A stretch of 64,000 bases of DNA from Candidatus Gastranaerophilales bacterium (lineage in GTDB: Bacteria > Cyanobacteriota > Vampirovibrionia > Gastranaerophilales > Gastranaerophilaceae): the NCBI GenBank assembly GCA_944325575.1, contig CALVAR010000005.1:1-64000 (forward strand). Direction: 5' to 3'. The position numbers and the translations under genes are program-made. Shown here in pieces: positions 1 to 7,570 of the stretch (position 1 is the first letter of the stretch; every line of letters begins with the position of its first letter). Below the pieces are notes generated by a model. The model was not told where the DNA came from and made no database searches. It saw only the letters and a list, made by a program, of their open reading frames with translations.

Positions 1-68
1 CTTGAACCCGCACGGGTTTCCCCACACGCCCCTCAAACGTGCGCGTATACCGATTCCGCCACGTCGAC
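1..68 (-). tRNA. tRNA-Leu(GAG), 3' end beyond window
   Basis: Read on the minus strand from 68, a 7-nt acceptor 5' strand (GTCGACG) leads to a D-arm with GGTATAC. An anticodon stem CACGT/GCGTG follows, enclosing the loop TTGAGGG (anticodon GAG). A long variable arm and half a T-arm (GGGTTCAAG) come next before the window ends. The long variable arm and GAG anticodon fit tRNA-Leu. The 3' acceptor strand is outside the window. The 5' end is followed at 94-161 by a second copy of its own 5' sequence carrying an insert. Confidence 0.85.
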
Positions 69-93
69 ATCAATATTCACTTGTCAAATGTCT

Positions 94-161
94 GCGTATA
101 CCTCCCCTCTCCTCAAAATGACATTTAGTCATTTCTCGTCGGCAGAGTGCCACGTCGACAT
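94..161 (-). repeat. Duplicated tRNA-Leu 5' fragment with hairpin insert
   Basis: The tRNA pieces gcgtatacc (43-51) and gccacgtcgacat (58-70), 6 nt apart in the gene, recur at 94-102 and 149-161 but 46 nt apart. The extra sequence contains a 7-bp hairpin, AAATGAC (116-122) with GTCATTT (128-134), and ends in cggcagagt. The same architecture recurs beside the second tRNA-Leu at 977-1035 with a different stem sequence. This copy cannot fold as a tRNA. Whether it is an insertion scar, a decayed pseudo-tRNA or a functional RNA is unknown. Confidence 0.7.
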
Positions 162-224
162 AAGTATTAAATTTTCAACAAAAATTATATTACCATAAAC
201 ATAATTTTTGTAAAACTTCTTATT

Positions 225-256
225 CCCTCTCCTTGGGAGAGGGTTAGGGTGAGGGT
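225..256. repeat. Left inverted repeat flanking DUF559 gene
   Basis: A 32-bp sequence containing the palindrome CCCTCTCCTTGGGAGAGGG followed by ttagggtgagggt. An inverted, nearly identical copy lies at 651-682 on the other side of the DUF559 gene. From memory, this palindromic repeat type is common beside DUF559 genes in many bacteria. The gene's stop codon abuts the repeat. Confidence 0.8.
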
Positions 257-597
257 CAATTGTTTAGCTCTTCTATGATTTTAGCAATTACTCCTTCAAT
301 ATTTTCATCAATCTCTTTGTTCCAAAATCTAATAACTTTGAAACCTCTTTGATTTATATATTCGCTTCTTAGAAAATCATAATTGATATTAACAGCTATA
401 TTATGCTGTCCGCCGTCTAATTCTATAACTAATCTTTTCTCACGGCAAACGAAATCAACAATATAATTTCCCATAGGATATTGGCGTTTAAACTTGTAAC
501 CCAACAATTGTCTGTTTCTTAGCAGATTCCATAGCTTTTGTTCTTGCGGAGTTTGCAATTTTCTTAAATTACGTGCCAACAAATTGTATTTATTCAT
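256..597 (-). CDS. DUF559 domain protein (PD-(D/E)xK nuclease-like)
   Basis: A 113-residue protein matching the DUF559 family, small proteins related to Vsr-type endonucleases. The family core is visible: basic N-terminal helices with T-x-x-E-x-x-L-W near 16-23, then D48, then E59 and D61 in L-V-I-E-L-D-G-G-Q-H (56-65), the usual metal-binding arrangement of PD-(D/E)xK folds. Length is typical. Substrate and role are unknown for the family. The start has only a weak ribosome-binding site. It sits alone between inverted repeats (225-256, 651-682) and may be a passenger of, or the driver of, that repeat unit; this is inference. Confidence 0.85.
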   Translation of the reverse strand: MNKYNLLARNLRKLQTPQEQKLWNLLRNRQLLGYKFKRQYPMGNYIVDFVCREKRLVIELDGGQHNIAVNINYDFLRSEYINQRGFKVIRFWNKEIDENIEGVIAKIIEELNN

Positions 598-650
598 ATT
601 ATTTTTTATGAGGAAAAAACAAGAGATGTAATTAAATTCCGGTTTATAAT

Positions 651-682
651 ACCCTCACCCCTGCCCTCTCCCAAGGAGAGGG
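651..682. repeat. Right inverted repeat flanking DUF559 gene
   Basis: Inverted partner of the 225-256 repeat: accctcacccctg followed by the palindrome CCCTCTCCCAAGGAGAGGG. The pair brackets one nuclease-like gene. Immediately right of it begins the duplicated tRNA-Leu 3' fragment (687-). Confidence 0.8.
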
Positions 683-686
683 AGAT

Positions 687-825
687 AAATTGCCGATGAA
701 GGGACTCGGCTTGCAATGTAGGCGAAGAATGAGCCGTACAGTGCAGGATACTCGAACGGGTAAACCACCGTTGTTCCTTTGGAACAACCGGGGTGAAGAG
801 TCCAAGTATCAGACCTTCTTTTTTT
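687..825 (-). repeat. Duplicated tRNA-Leu 3' fragment with insert and nested hairpin
   Basis: The 22 bases at 687-708 are identical to 826-847, the 3' acceptor/T-arm end of the tRNA-Leu(CAG) gene. In this copy a 46-nt insert (704-749) separates the acceptor part from a T-loop-like actcgaac (750-757; 844-851 in the real gene). The insert contains ggcttgcaatgtaggcga, which closely matches 59083-59100 of the element upstream of lipA. Downstream, GTTGTTCC (770-777) pairs with GGAACAAC (781-788), nested inside GATACT (747-752)/AGTATC (805-810). Confidence 0.65.
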
Positions 826-829
826 AAAT

Positions 830-910
830 TGCCGATGAAGGGACTCGAACCCCCATGAGTTTCCTCGCACGCACCTGAAGCGTGTGCGTCTACCATTTCG
901 CCACATCGGC
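830..910 (-). tRNA. tRNA-Leu(CAG)
   Basis: An 81-nt tRNA. Acceptor strands GCCGATG (from 910) and CATCGGC pair, with discriminator A at 830. The D-arm contains GGTAGAC. The anticodon stem CACGC/GCGTG encloses TTCAGGT, giving anticodon CAG. A long variable arm (GAG-GAAA-CTC) and T-loop TTCGAGT follow. CCA is not encoded. Both ends of the gene are duplicated in flanking sequence (687-708 and 1024-1074). Confidence 0.93.
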
Positions 911-976
911 AAAGTCCAAAATTTAATTTCAAAGTTCAGTTATTGCGCCTCAATGGCGAAGGTACTCACTAACGTT

Positions 977-1074
977 CGTACACCTCTCGAAAAACGATAC
1001 TTAATCGTTTTTCTCGGCAGAGTGCCACATCGGCAAAGTCCAAAATTTAATTTCAAAGTTCAGTTATTGCGCCT
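977..1074 (-). repeat. Second duplicated tRNA-Leu 5' fragment with hairpin insert
   Basis: Bases 900-950, covering the tRNA-Leu(CAG) 5' end and its leader, are repeated exactly at 1024-1074. In the second copy the D-arm side cgtacacc (977-984) is separated from gccacatcggca (1024-1035) by a 39-nt insert. The insert carries a 9-bp hairpin, AAAAACGAT (990-998) with ATCGTTTTT (1004-1012), and ends in cggcagagt. That matches the insert beside tRNA-Leu(GAG), but with an unrelated stem sequence, so the stem rather than its bases is kept. Confidence 0.7.
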
Positions 1075-1264
1075 TCATCGGCAACAATGTATATATAATA
1101 AAATTAACATTCTATTTTTGCAAGTAACAGATTCTAAAGACCTGTTTGACCTTTATTGTTTTTATTTTTTACTCCTTTTATTCCAAATAATATGCTACTT
1201 TTGGCGAATGAAATAAGATATGGTTTCCTTTAATTTAAAAAAGAAAAAATTAAAGGAGATGCAA

Positions 1265-1678
1265 ATGAAACATGAAGAAATTCTAAAACGTACAAAAGAT
1301 ACAAATAAAGCAAAAGATTTTTTTCTTGAAAAATTGGCTTTTATGATTGGTCCGGACAGACTTAAACACCTTATGGAAAAACATCTGGAGGACTTTAATC
1401 TTATAGATGTACGGGACTATGAAGATTACATAAAGGGGCACATACCATATGCCGTTCATATACCGTTTGAGCAAATGGAGGAGCAGCTGGTTAAACTTTC
1501 AAAAGATAAAGTGAATATTTTATACAGCCATTCTTTTTTGTGTCAAAAAAGTCAAAAGGCCGCTTATATACTTGCGGATGAAGGATATCCGGTTATGGAA
1601 CTTTTGGGAGGATTTAAAGGATGGAAAAAACGTGATTTTGATATTATAGAAACGGATGATGCCGATTATCCGAATTAA
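1265..1678 (+). CDS. Rhodanese-like domain protein
   Basis: A 137-residue single rhodanese domain. It shows the N-terminal signature L-I-D-V-R-D-Y-E-D-Y followed by G-H-I-P-Y-A-V-H-I-P and the C-terminal L-L-G-G-F-K-G-W. The active-site loop reads L-Y-S-H-S-F-L-C-Q-K-S: serine occupies the usual catalytic-Cys place after the beta strand, and a cysteine (C93) lies five residues later. Sulfurtransferase activity is therefore uncertain. The start at 1265 was chosen over an in-frame ATG at 1220 because AAAGGAG (1252-1258) sits 6 nt upstream. A strong terminator follows at 1683-1717. Confidence 0.85.
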   Translation: MKHEEILKRTKDTNKAKDFFLEKLAFMIGPDRLKHLMEKHLEDFNLIDVRDYEDYIKGHIPYAVHIPFEQMEEQLVKLSKDKVNILYSHSFLCQKSQKAAYILADEGYPVMELLGGFKGWKKRDFDIIETDDADYPN

Positions 1679-1682
1679 TTGT

Positions 1683-1717
1683 AAAAAGCGGGAAAATCAT
1701 AGTTTTCCCGCTTTTTT
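1683..1717 (+). terminator. Intrinsic terminator after rhodanese gene
   Basis: AAAAAGCGGGAAAA pairs with TTTTCCCGCTTTTTT across a 6-nt loop, followed by a T-rich tail. Confidence 0.9.
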
Positions 1718-1825
1718 GTGCAATATACTTTTGTTTTTGTTAAGATTTATAAAACAAGCCGTGCCAAAAGGTAAATTTTTTTTGTTAGCCGTTTTAAGAA
1801 AAATAAGGAAGTAAGAAGTCAATTC

Positions 1826-4774
1826 ATGAAGTTGGATGGTCTTAATATAAACAATTTTATACAAACGCCTGTGCAGGCTAATGTGCGTAATAACGTTTCT
1901 AATGCTTTAGAAAAAGAAATACCGCAGACGGCGCCGACACAGACAGACTCCCGCGATGCCGGGGGAAACGTCTCAAGCGCTGCTTCCAATCCTATCGACA
2001 CAAACAAAGCATCTGAAACGTTAAAAGCACAGGTGCTGGCACAGGCTCCTATTTCTTATACTTTTATTCGTAACATAAATCTTCCTTTTTCTAACAGTGC
2101 AAAGCTGTTTCAGCTTGCTAACGGACAAAAAGTAGTTGTACTTGAGAAAAAAGGTCCGACTGTTCTTGAAACCTATTACAATGTAGGTTCGATGAACGAG
2201 CCTGATGAAAAACGGGGAATCAGTCATTTTAATGAACATATGGCATTTAACGGTTCTAAAAGTCCATACGGAAGTTTAGGCTCCGGTGACTTTTTCAAAA
2301 TAGTCAATGATATGGGTGCTTCTACAAATGCCTCAACGGGCTTTTCCGCGACGAACTATTTTATTTCCTCTCAATTATTAGGGAAAGGCAATGTTTTTGA
2401 TACATCAGCATATATTCAGTCACAGCAGCTGCAGTATCCGGAGCATACGGCAGAAATGGTGGAAAAGGAAAAAGGTCCGGTAACCTCAGAGATTAGTATG
2501 GTAGGGGATGAGCCTGTAAATACAGCTTTGAATAACTGCATTAAAAATTTGTTTCAGATAGAATCCACATCTCCTGATCTTGTCGCCGGTACAATTTCCA
2601 ATATAAACAAGCTGACAAGAGATGATACTCTGGATTATTACAATCTCTGGTATACTCCTGACAACAGTGTAACAGTTGTAACAGGAGAGGTGCCTGCAAC
2701 AGAGGCAATTAATACAATAGCAAAATACTTTAATAAGAGTGCTTATGTACCTGTTCAAAACAGAAAATATCAGGATTTTAATGCTATTCAAAAGCCTGTA
2801 AGAGTTGACGTAAAACTTCCTAAAGCCCAATCAAGCGTTGCTGTTTTGGGCTTTGCAGGTCCTGCCAATAACGCAACAAAAGAAAATATTGAAATGGAAG
2901 TTTTGATGACGGCTATTCTTGGCTATAAAAATGCAAGAATCAGCAAAGAGCTTAACAAAATCCAGTCCGGTGCCGTGATGAATATAGAGCGTGTCGGCAA
3001 CAGACCTTCCGACCCCAAAACTATCTTAATTGCTTCGCAAACAACACCGCAGAAAACAGAAGAGGTGATAAAAACTATTTATGATGGAATAAACGGTGTT
3101 GTACAAAATCCGATTACTCCTGAGGAGCTTGATACTGCAAAAAAATATTTAAAAATGACTTATTCCAAAATTTCAGAAAATTCTCATGCGCTTAACTCGC
3201 TGCTTGGTAATGCAATTCTGGATAATGATTTAAATTATGCAGAAAATTATCTGCAAATTCTTGATAGTATCACTCCGTCTGACATTGTTAATTTCGCAAG
3301 AAAATATCTGGATTTGAACAGAGTATCTTTATCGGTTATACATCCGCAATCAATGGATAATTCGCAGATAATGAACAATTATCAAAATGCAAACAAAACA
3401 GCAAGTGCAAAAAAACAACCGGCACCGGCAAATCAGCCGCAAAAAATTGCCTTTAAAGCACGAATTGAAGACAAAATGTTTGATACATCAAAAATCAAAC
3501 AGTATAAACTTGCCAATAACATGGAAGTAATTTTGAATCCGAATAAATCAGATATTTGCACTTCTTATGTAAAATTGCAGACAACCGTTCCGGCTGATAT
3601 AAATCCCTGTGTTCCGCCTATACTGTCAATCATGCTGAATGAAGGTTCCAAAAACAAGAACCAGGACCAGTTTTACAAAGATGTTTATAAAGCAGGCATG
3701 ACACTAAAATTCGATGCAGATTTCAACAGTATTACCGCTGTTTCAGAATCACTGGCACAAGATACGGGATTGGCAATTGACCTTATAAAAGAAGTACTCT
3801 CAGAGCCCAGATTAAACGAAAAAAGTTTTGAATATGCAAAAGCTCTTTTTAAAGAAGCTCTTTTAAAGGTTGAAAATTCTGCCGGAGAAGATATGTTAGC
3901 GGCACTTTTCCCGAATATGAAAAAATATGCGCCAAAAGAAGAAGTACTAAAATCAATAGAAACAGTTACTCTGGCAGATATTGAAAACTTCTGCAATTAT
4001 ATAAAAAATAACGCAATGGCAAAAGCAATATTTACCGCTCCGATAGAAAAAAATCCGGATATTGCACAAACTGTTTTAAACAAGTTTTCATACGGAATAG
4101 GCAATTTTCAACAGTATAAAGTTGATACTTTTAAAAATTTTAAACCCGTAGAGCAAGACAAAATTTTGACAAAAGCAGAACCCAGAAATCAGGCTGAAAT
4201 TCTTCAGGCCTTTAAATTTAAAACAAATTATAACCCGAAAGACCAGATGACGTTTTCTCTTTTAAATACTATATTGGGCGGCGGCCCGTCTTCAAGATTA
4301 TTTAACGACTTGAGAGAGCAGCAAAAGCTTGCATACCGTGTGGAATCAGATATTGACTATGAAGGCGATACAGGTATTATTTCTCTGGGTATCAAAACAA
4401 CAACGGATAACCCTTCCGAAAATATCGAACAATTTGACAATGTAAAAAAATCACTTGACGGATTTAAAAAGCATATTGAAATGCTAAAGACACAACCTGT
4501 ATCGCAGGATGAACTTGACAGCGCAAAATTGGTTGTAAAAACAAAACTGCTTAATGTTCTTGAGACATCGGACGGACAAACCGGTGTACTGTCCGGTTCA
4601 ATGGATTCGTATTACGGAATAAATATGGTAAACAAAAATCTTAAACTGATTGATGAAATTACTGCGGCTGATATTCAAAACGCAGCAAATTATATATTCA
4701 ATTCAAATTCTGTTATTTCAATTCTTGCAAGCCAAAAAACTCTGGATAATATGAATATAGGACAACAGGTTTAA
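1826..4774 (+). CDS. M16 family zinc metallopeptidase, two-domain
   Basis: A 982-residue protein with two tandem M16 (pitrilysin/insulinase-like) halves. The N-terminal half is catalytic. The inverted zinc motif H-F-N-E-H lies at 134-138 inside G-I-S-H-F-N-E-H-M-A-F-N-G, and a downstream E-K-G-P-V-T-S-E-I segment can supply the third ligand. The C-terminal half lacks HxxEH and carries G-G-G-P-S-S-R-L-F and L-A-Y-R-V, the substrate-clamp Arg/Tyr region. The first ~75 residues are a polar, low-complexity extension without an obvious signal peptide. Substrate is unknown. It converges on the TPR gene, overlapping it by 4 bp. Confidence 0.9.
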   Translation: MKLDGLNINNFIQTPVQANVRNNVSNALEKEIPQTAPTQTDSRDAGGNVSSAASNPIDTNKASETLKAQVLAQAPISYTFIRNINLPFSNSAKLFQLANGQKVVVLEKKGPTVLETYYNVGSMNEPDEKRGISHFNEHMAFNGSKSPYGSLGSGDFFKIVNDMGASTNASTGFSATNYFISSQLLGKGNVFDTSAYIQSQQLQYPEHTAEMVEKEKGPVTSEISMVGDEPVNTALNNCIKNLFQIESTSPDLVAGTISNINKLTRDDTLDYYNLWYTPDNSVTVVTGEVPATEAINTIAKYFNKSAYVPVQNRKYQDFNAIQKPVRVDVKLPKAQSSVAVLGFAGPANNATKENIEMEVLMTAILGYKNARISKELNKIQSGAVMNIERVGNRPSDPKTILIASQTTPQKTEEVIKTIYDGINGVVQNPITPEELDTAKKYLKMTYSKISENSHALNSLLGNAILDNDLNYAENYLQILDSITPSDIVNFARKYLDLNRVSLSVIHPQSMDNSQIMNNYQNANKTASAKKQPAPANQPQKIAFKARIEDKMFDTSKIKQYKLANNMEVILNPNKSDICTSYVKLQTTVPADINPCVPPILSIMLNEGSKNKNQDQFYKDVYKAGMTLKFDADFNSITAVSESLAQDTGLAIDLIKEVLSEPRLNEKSFEYAKALFKEALLKVENSAGEDMLAALFPNMKKYAPKEEVLKSIETVTLADIENFCNYIKNNAMAKAIFTAPIEKNPDIAQTVLNKFSYGIGNFQQYKVDTFKNFKPVEQDKILTKAEPRNQAEILQAFKFKTNYNPKDQMTFSLLNTILGGGPSSRLFNDLREQQKLAYRVESDIDYEGDTGIISLGIKTTTDNPSENIEQFDNVKKSLDGFKKHIEMLKTQPVSQDELDSAKLVVKTKLLNVLETSDGQTGVLSGSMDSYYGINMVNKNLKLIDEITAADIQNAANYIFNSNSVISILASQKTLDNMNIGQQV

Positions 4775-5541
4775 TTTAATCTGTCCAGTATTTTTTGTAT
4801 TTTGTCTTTTTCTTCCTGCGGGATATCAAATTTCAGATATTCTTCATAATATTCTTTTGCATCTGCAATATCTCCGCGTGCGGCAAAAAGCATTCCAAGA
4901 CGCTTATACCCGAGCGGAAATTTGTCATTTACCGCTATGCTTTTTAAAAGATTGGAAATTGCCTTGTCGATTTCATCATTTGCTTCATAAGCCAGCGCTG
5001 TCTGATAGAATATAAGTTCATTGTCTTCTATGTACTTTAGTACCTCTTCAAAGTTTGAAATAGCGCTGTTGTAATCGCCAAGTTCATAATAAACCATACC
5101 GAGATCCCAGTTTGCATCATAATTTTTTGGTGCAATATCCAGAACGGAATCCAGTGCATCTATTGCATCATCATAGCGTTTGTCTTCTATATAAATACGT
5201 CCAAGATAATGTCTCAGTGCTGCGTTGTCAGGGATAAGCGCGATTGCCCCCTGCAAAATTTCTATTGCGTCCCACAGACGGTTTTCTTTGTAGTATAAAT
5301 CAGCAATATTTATATATGTTTCTACAAGCTTATCATCTATAAAAATTGCCTTTTTATAATATTCTTCGGCTTCGGTATTTTGTCCGAGATGTGCATAACA
5401 AAGACCCGCATTGTTATAAAGGTGTGCATTTTTGTTATCAAGCTCAATAAGCTGTTTAAATTCTGTAAGAGCATTTGCATAGTCTCTTTTTTTAAAAAAG
5501 TCCATGGCTGTTTTAAGCTGATTTTCAAAATTTTTATCCAT
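4771..5541 (-). CDS. Tetratricopeptide repeat protein
   Basis: A 256-residue protein made almost entirely of about seven TPR units of 34 residues. These show the usual small-residue pattern, for example N-N-A-G-L-C-Y-A-H-L-G near 42-52 and D-L-G-M-V-Y-Y-E-L-G near 146-156. There is no signal peptide or other domain, so it is probably a cytosolic scaffold. AGGAT lies 8 nt upstream of the start. It is convergent with the M16 gene and shares its last 4 bp. The partner is not identifiable from sequence. Confidence 0.88.
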   Translation of the reverse strand: MDKNFENQLKTAMDFFKKRDYANALTEFKQLIELDNKNAHLYNNAGLCYAHLGQNTEAEEYYKKAIFIDDKLVETYINIADLYYKENRLWDAIEILQGAIALIPDNAALRHYLGRIYIEDKRYDDAIDALDSVLDIAPKNYDANWDLGMVYYELGDYNSAISNFEEVLKYIEDNELIFYQTALAYEANDEIDKAISNLLKSIAVNDKFPLGYKRLGMLFAARGDIADAKEYYEEYLKFDIPQEEKDKIQKILDRLN

Positions 5542-5642
5542 AATTAATATCCTGTTAGTTGTGTTAATTGAATTATATTAAAAATACATTTTACTTTGTA
5601 GTGCCATGCATTTTTATAAAATGTAATTTTATAAGAGCAGTG

Positions 5643-7028
5643 CTAATTGATTTCAACTTCGATTTCAAAAAATCTGTGCCATGGATATGAGTATTTTATG
5701 TTTTGAAAATTAGTTTCAAAAACTTGATTCAGTTTTTGTTCAAACGGTTCCATTTCTTGTTTTAATGCGGATATTTCAGGCTTTTCAAGATAAGACTTGA
5801 GTTTTTTTCTGACATTTGCCTGATATGCCCAGTCATCCAAAAATCTTATCATTTGCAATTTTTTAAACGCATCTGTATCAGGTTTTGCTGCAAGATATTT
5901 TGTCAAAGCACAGCATAACGCACTGCCAAGCGTATTACCGGTTGTATTCCAGCCGGCATAACCAAGAAATAAATCCGTGTTAATATTTTTTTCCAAAAGT
6001 CTGTTTACAAAATTATTGTCAGCTCCGTTAGCATTCAGGATATCAACCGCAAGAAACGGCTTTTGTGGCAGATTTATATCTTTGTTGAATAAGGGAACAT
6101 CTACACCCATGACAAGCTCGCCCTGTTCTTCTTTAAAGTTATTAACGAGCATTATTATATCCGCATTATCGCTGTCGGAAAGTTTGCATCCGGCAAGCTC
6201 TATTTGGCCTTTTACTGATTCAAAAACAGATACATCTTCATATTTTGATATTCTTCCGGTAAATTCAGGCTGCATAAAAACCGGAGCAATTTTTATACTT
6301 TTATTTTCCGCAACCGCTCTTGCAAAAAGACTCAAAGGAATTTCATCCGCACCGGTTTTTACAAAAGCATTGATATTGTTTTCTTTTATATTTTGTTCCA
6401 GTGCCTGTGCCTCTGCTACATTCAGCCCGTATTGTGCACAATCATCTTTTGAAAATACGAGTGTGTCAAAAACGCCGTCTTTTGCCCAATCCAGATACAT
6501 CAGGTTTAAATCAAAATTTCTTTTACGTGTTTTTAAATAATCCTGAAGGATTTCCTGCGGAATATCAGTCTCTATGTTAGATTCAGGTGCATTCTTATGA
6601 ACCTCGTATGAATATTGAAAAATCTTTTTACCGTAAGATGACCAGTAATCTTTTTCTTCTTCATTAATATTATTGTTTGAAATTCGCATGATGCTTGAAA
6701 ACGCATAGATTTTTGCGTTCTTATTTGATAGAATCTGCCTGAATTCTTCCATCCGTTTTTTTATTGCTTCAAAACCGTCAGTTGAACGTCTGGAAGGTAT
6801 AAGACCTCCGTATGCAATTGTATCTAAAGATACAATTACTTTGTCAGCTTGCGTAACTGTTTTTAGCCATCGTATAATTCCGTCCGTGTCAGCGGTTTTG
6901 GTTAAGTCACCCAATAATTCACGAGGCGGGAGCAATAACCGTAAATTCTTATCAACGGCGGCAATTTGCTGCGCAAGTGTATAGCACACGGGTCTGTTAT
7001 CTATAGGAATAAAAACAATTGTGGTCAT
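5643..7028 (-). CDS. DUF4127 family protein
   Basis: A 461-residue protein recognisable as DUF4127 from its N-terminus, with I-P-I-D-N-R-P-V-C near 7-15, P-P-R-E-L-L-G near 34-40, and the S-L-D-T-I-A-Y-G-G-L-I-P-S-R stretch near 67-80. A late G-Y-A-G-W-N-T-T-G-N-T-L-G-S-A segment also matches the family. No function is established. It begins 1 bp past the stop of ilvN on the same strand and is probably the last gene of the ilvB-ilvN transcript. No signal peptide or membrane segment is evident. Confidence 0.85.
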   Translation of the reverse strand: MTTIVFIPIDNRPVCYTLAQQIAAVDKNLRLLLPPRELLGDLTKTADTDGIIRWLKTVTQADKVIVSLDTIAYGGLIPSRRSTDGFEAIKKRMEEFRQILSNKNAKIYAFSSIMRISNNNINEEEKDYWSSYGKKIFQYSYEVHKNAPESNIETDIPQEILQDYLKTRKRNFDLNLMYLDWAKDGVFDTLVFSKDDCAQYGLNVAEAQALEQNIKENNINAFVKTGADEIPLSLFARAVAENKSIKIAPVFMQPEFTGRISKYEDVSVFESVKGQIELAGCKLSDSDNADIIMLVNNFKEEQGELVMGVDVPLFNKDINLPQKPFLAVDILNANGADNNFVNRLLEKNINTDLFLGYAGWNTTGNTLGSALCCALTKYLAAKPDTDAFKKLQMIRFLDDWAYQANVRKKLKSYLEKPEISALKQEMEPFEQKLNQVFETNFQNIKYSYPWHRFFEIEVEIN

Positions 7029-7029
7029 G

Positions 7030-7554
7030 TTACTCTGCTGACTTTGTACTGCTAAACTGGTTTGCTCTTGTAATACCTACTTTGCCGGAACGTACAAGCT
7101 CTCTTATGCCGATAGGTCGCAGGAGTTCAATTAATGAACGTATTTGTCTTTCATCGCCGACAGCTTGCAGTGTGTATGTTCTTGGGGTAACATCTATAAT
7201 TTTTGCACCGAAAATTTCCGCAATTCTCAAAATTTCCGAACGATCTTCATCTTTTGCAACGACTTTGCACAGTATAAGCTCACGTTCTATAGATTCTACG
7301 TCACCAAGATCAACAACCTTTAATACAGGTATTAGCCTGTTTAATTGTTTTGTAATTTGTTCAATAACATCGGCGTCTCCGCCAGATGTTTCTATTGTTA
7401 TTCTTGCATAACCTTTTTCGCTTGTTTGTGCGGCCGTTATACTTTCAATACTGTATCCTCTTCCGGAAAACAGTCCGCTGACACGTGAAACTATACCCGC
7501 CTCATCTTTTACCATTACGGAAATTACATGATTTTTGTTATTGTTATTATTCAT
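7030..7554 (-). CDS. ilvN: Acetolactate synthase, small regulatory subunit
   Basis: A 174-residue regulatory subunit that binds valine and activates the catalytic subunit for branched-chain amino acid synthesis. An N-terminal ACT domain runs over ~8-80 (V-K-D-E-A-G-I-V-S-R-V-S-G-L-F-S-G-R-G-Y). The second ALS small-subunit domain contains the family's E-I-F-G-A-K-I-I-D-V. Length is normal for the IlvN/IlvH family. It lies 16 bp downstream of ilvB, matching an operon and a joint holoenzyme. Confidence 0.95.
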   Translation of the reverse strand: MNNNNNKNHVISVMVKDEAGIVSRVSGLFSGRGYSIESITAAQTSEKGYARITIETSGGDADVIEQITKQLNRLIPVLKVVDLGDVESIERELILCKVVAKDEDRSEILRIAEIFGAKIIDVTPRTYTLQAVGDERQIRSLIELLRPIGIRELVRSGKVGITRANQFSSTKSAE

Positions 7555-7570
7555 TATTTACCTTTATTTC

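Noticed and set aside
606-932. Open frames of 85-108 residues on the minus strand across the tRNA-Leu(CAG) locus
   Set aside because: They translate the tRNA gene, its duplicated ends and the palindromic repeat. They have no ribosome-binding site, and their peptides are repeat sequence.
1-1100. Integrated prophage or integrative element at the tRNA-Leu genes
   Set aside because: tRNA end duplications suggest attachment sites, but no integrase, phage or conjugation gene lies within reach on the visible side.
884-1216. Plus-strand ORF of 110 residues
   Set aside because: It runs antisense through the tRNA 5' end and both copies of the 51-bp direct repeat, so its internal repetition is the DNA repeat, not protein.
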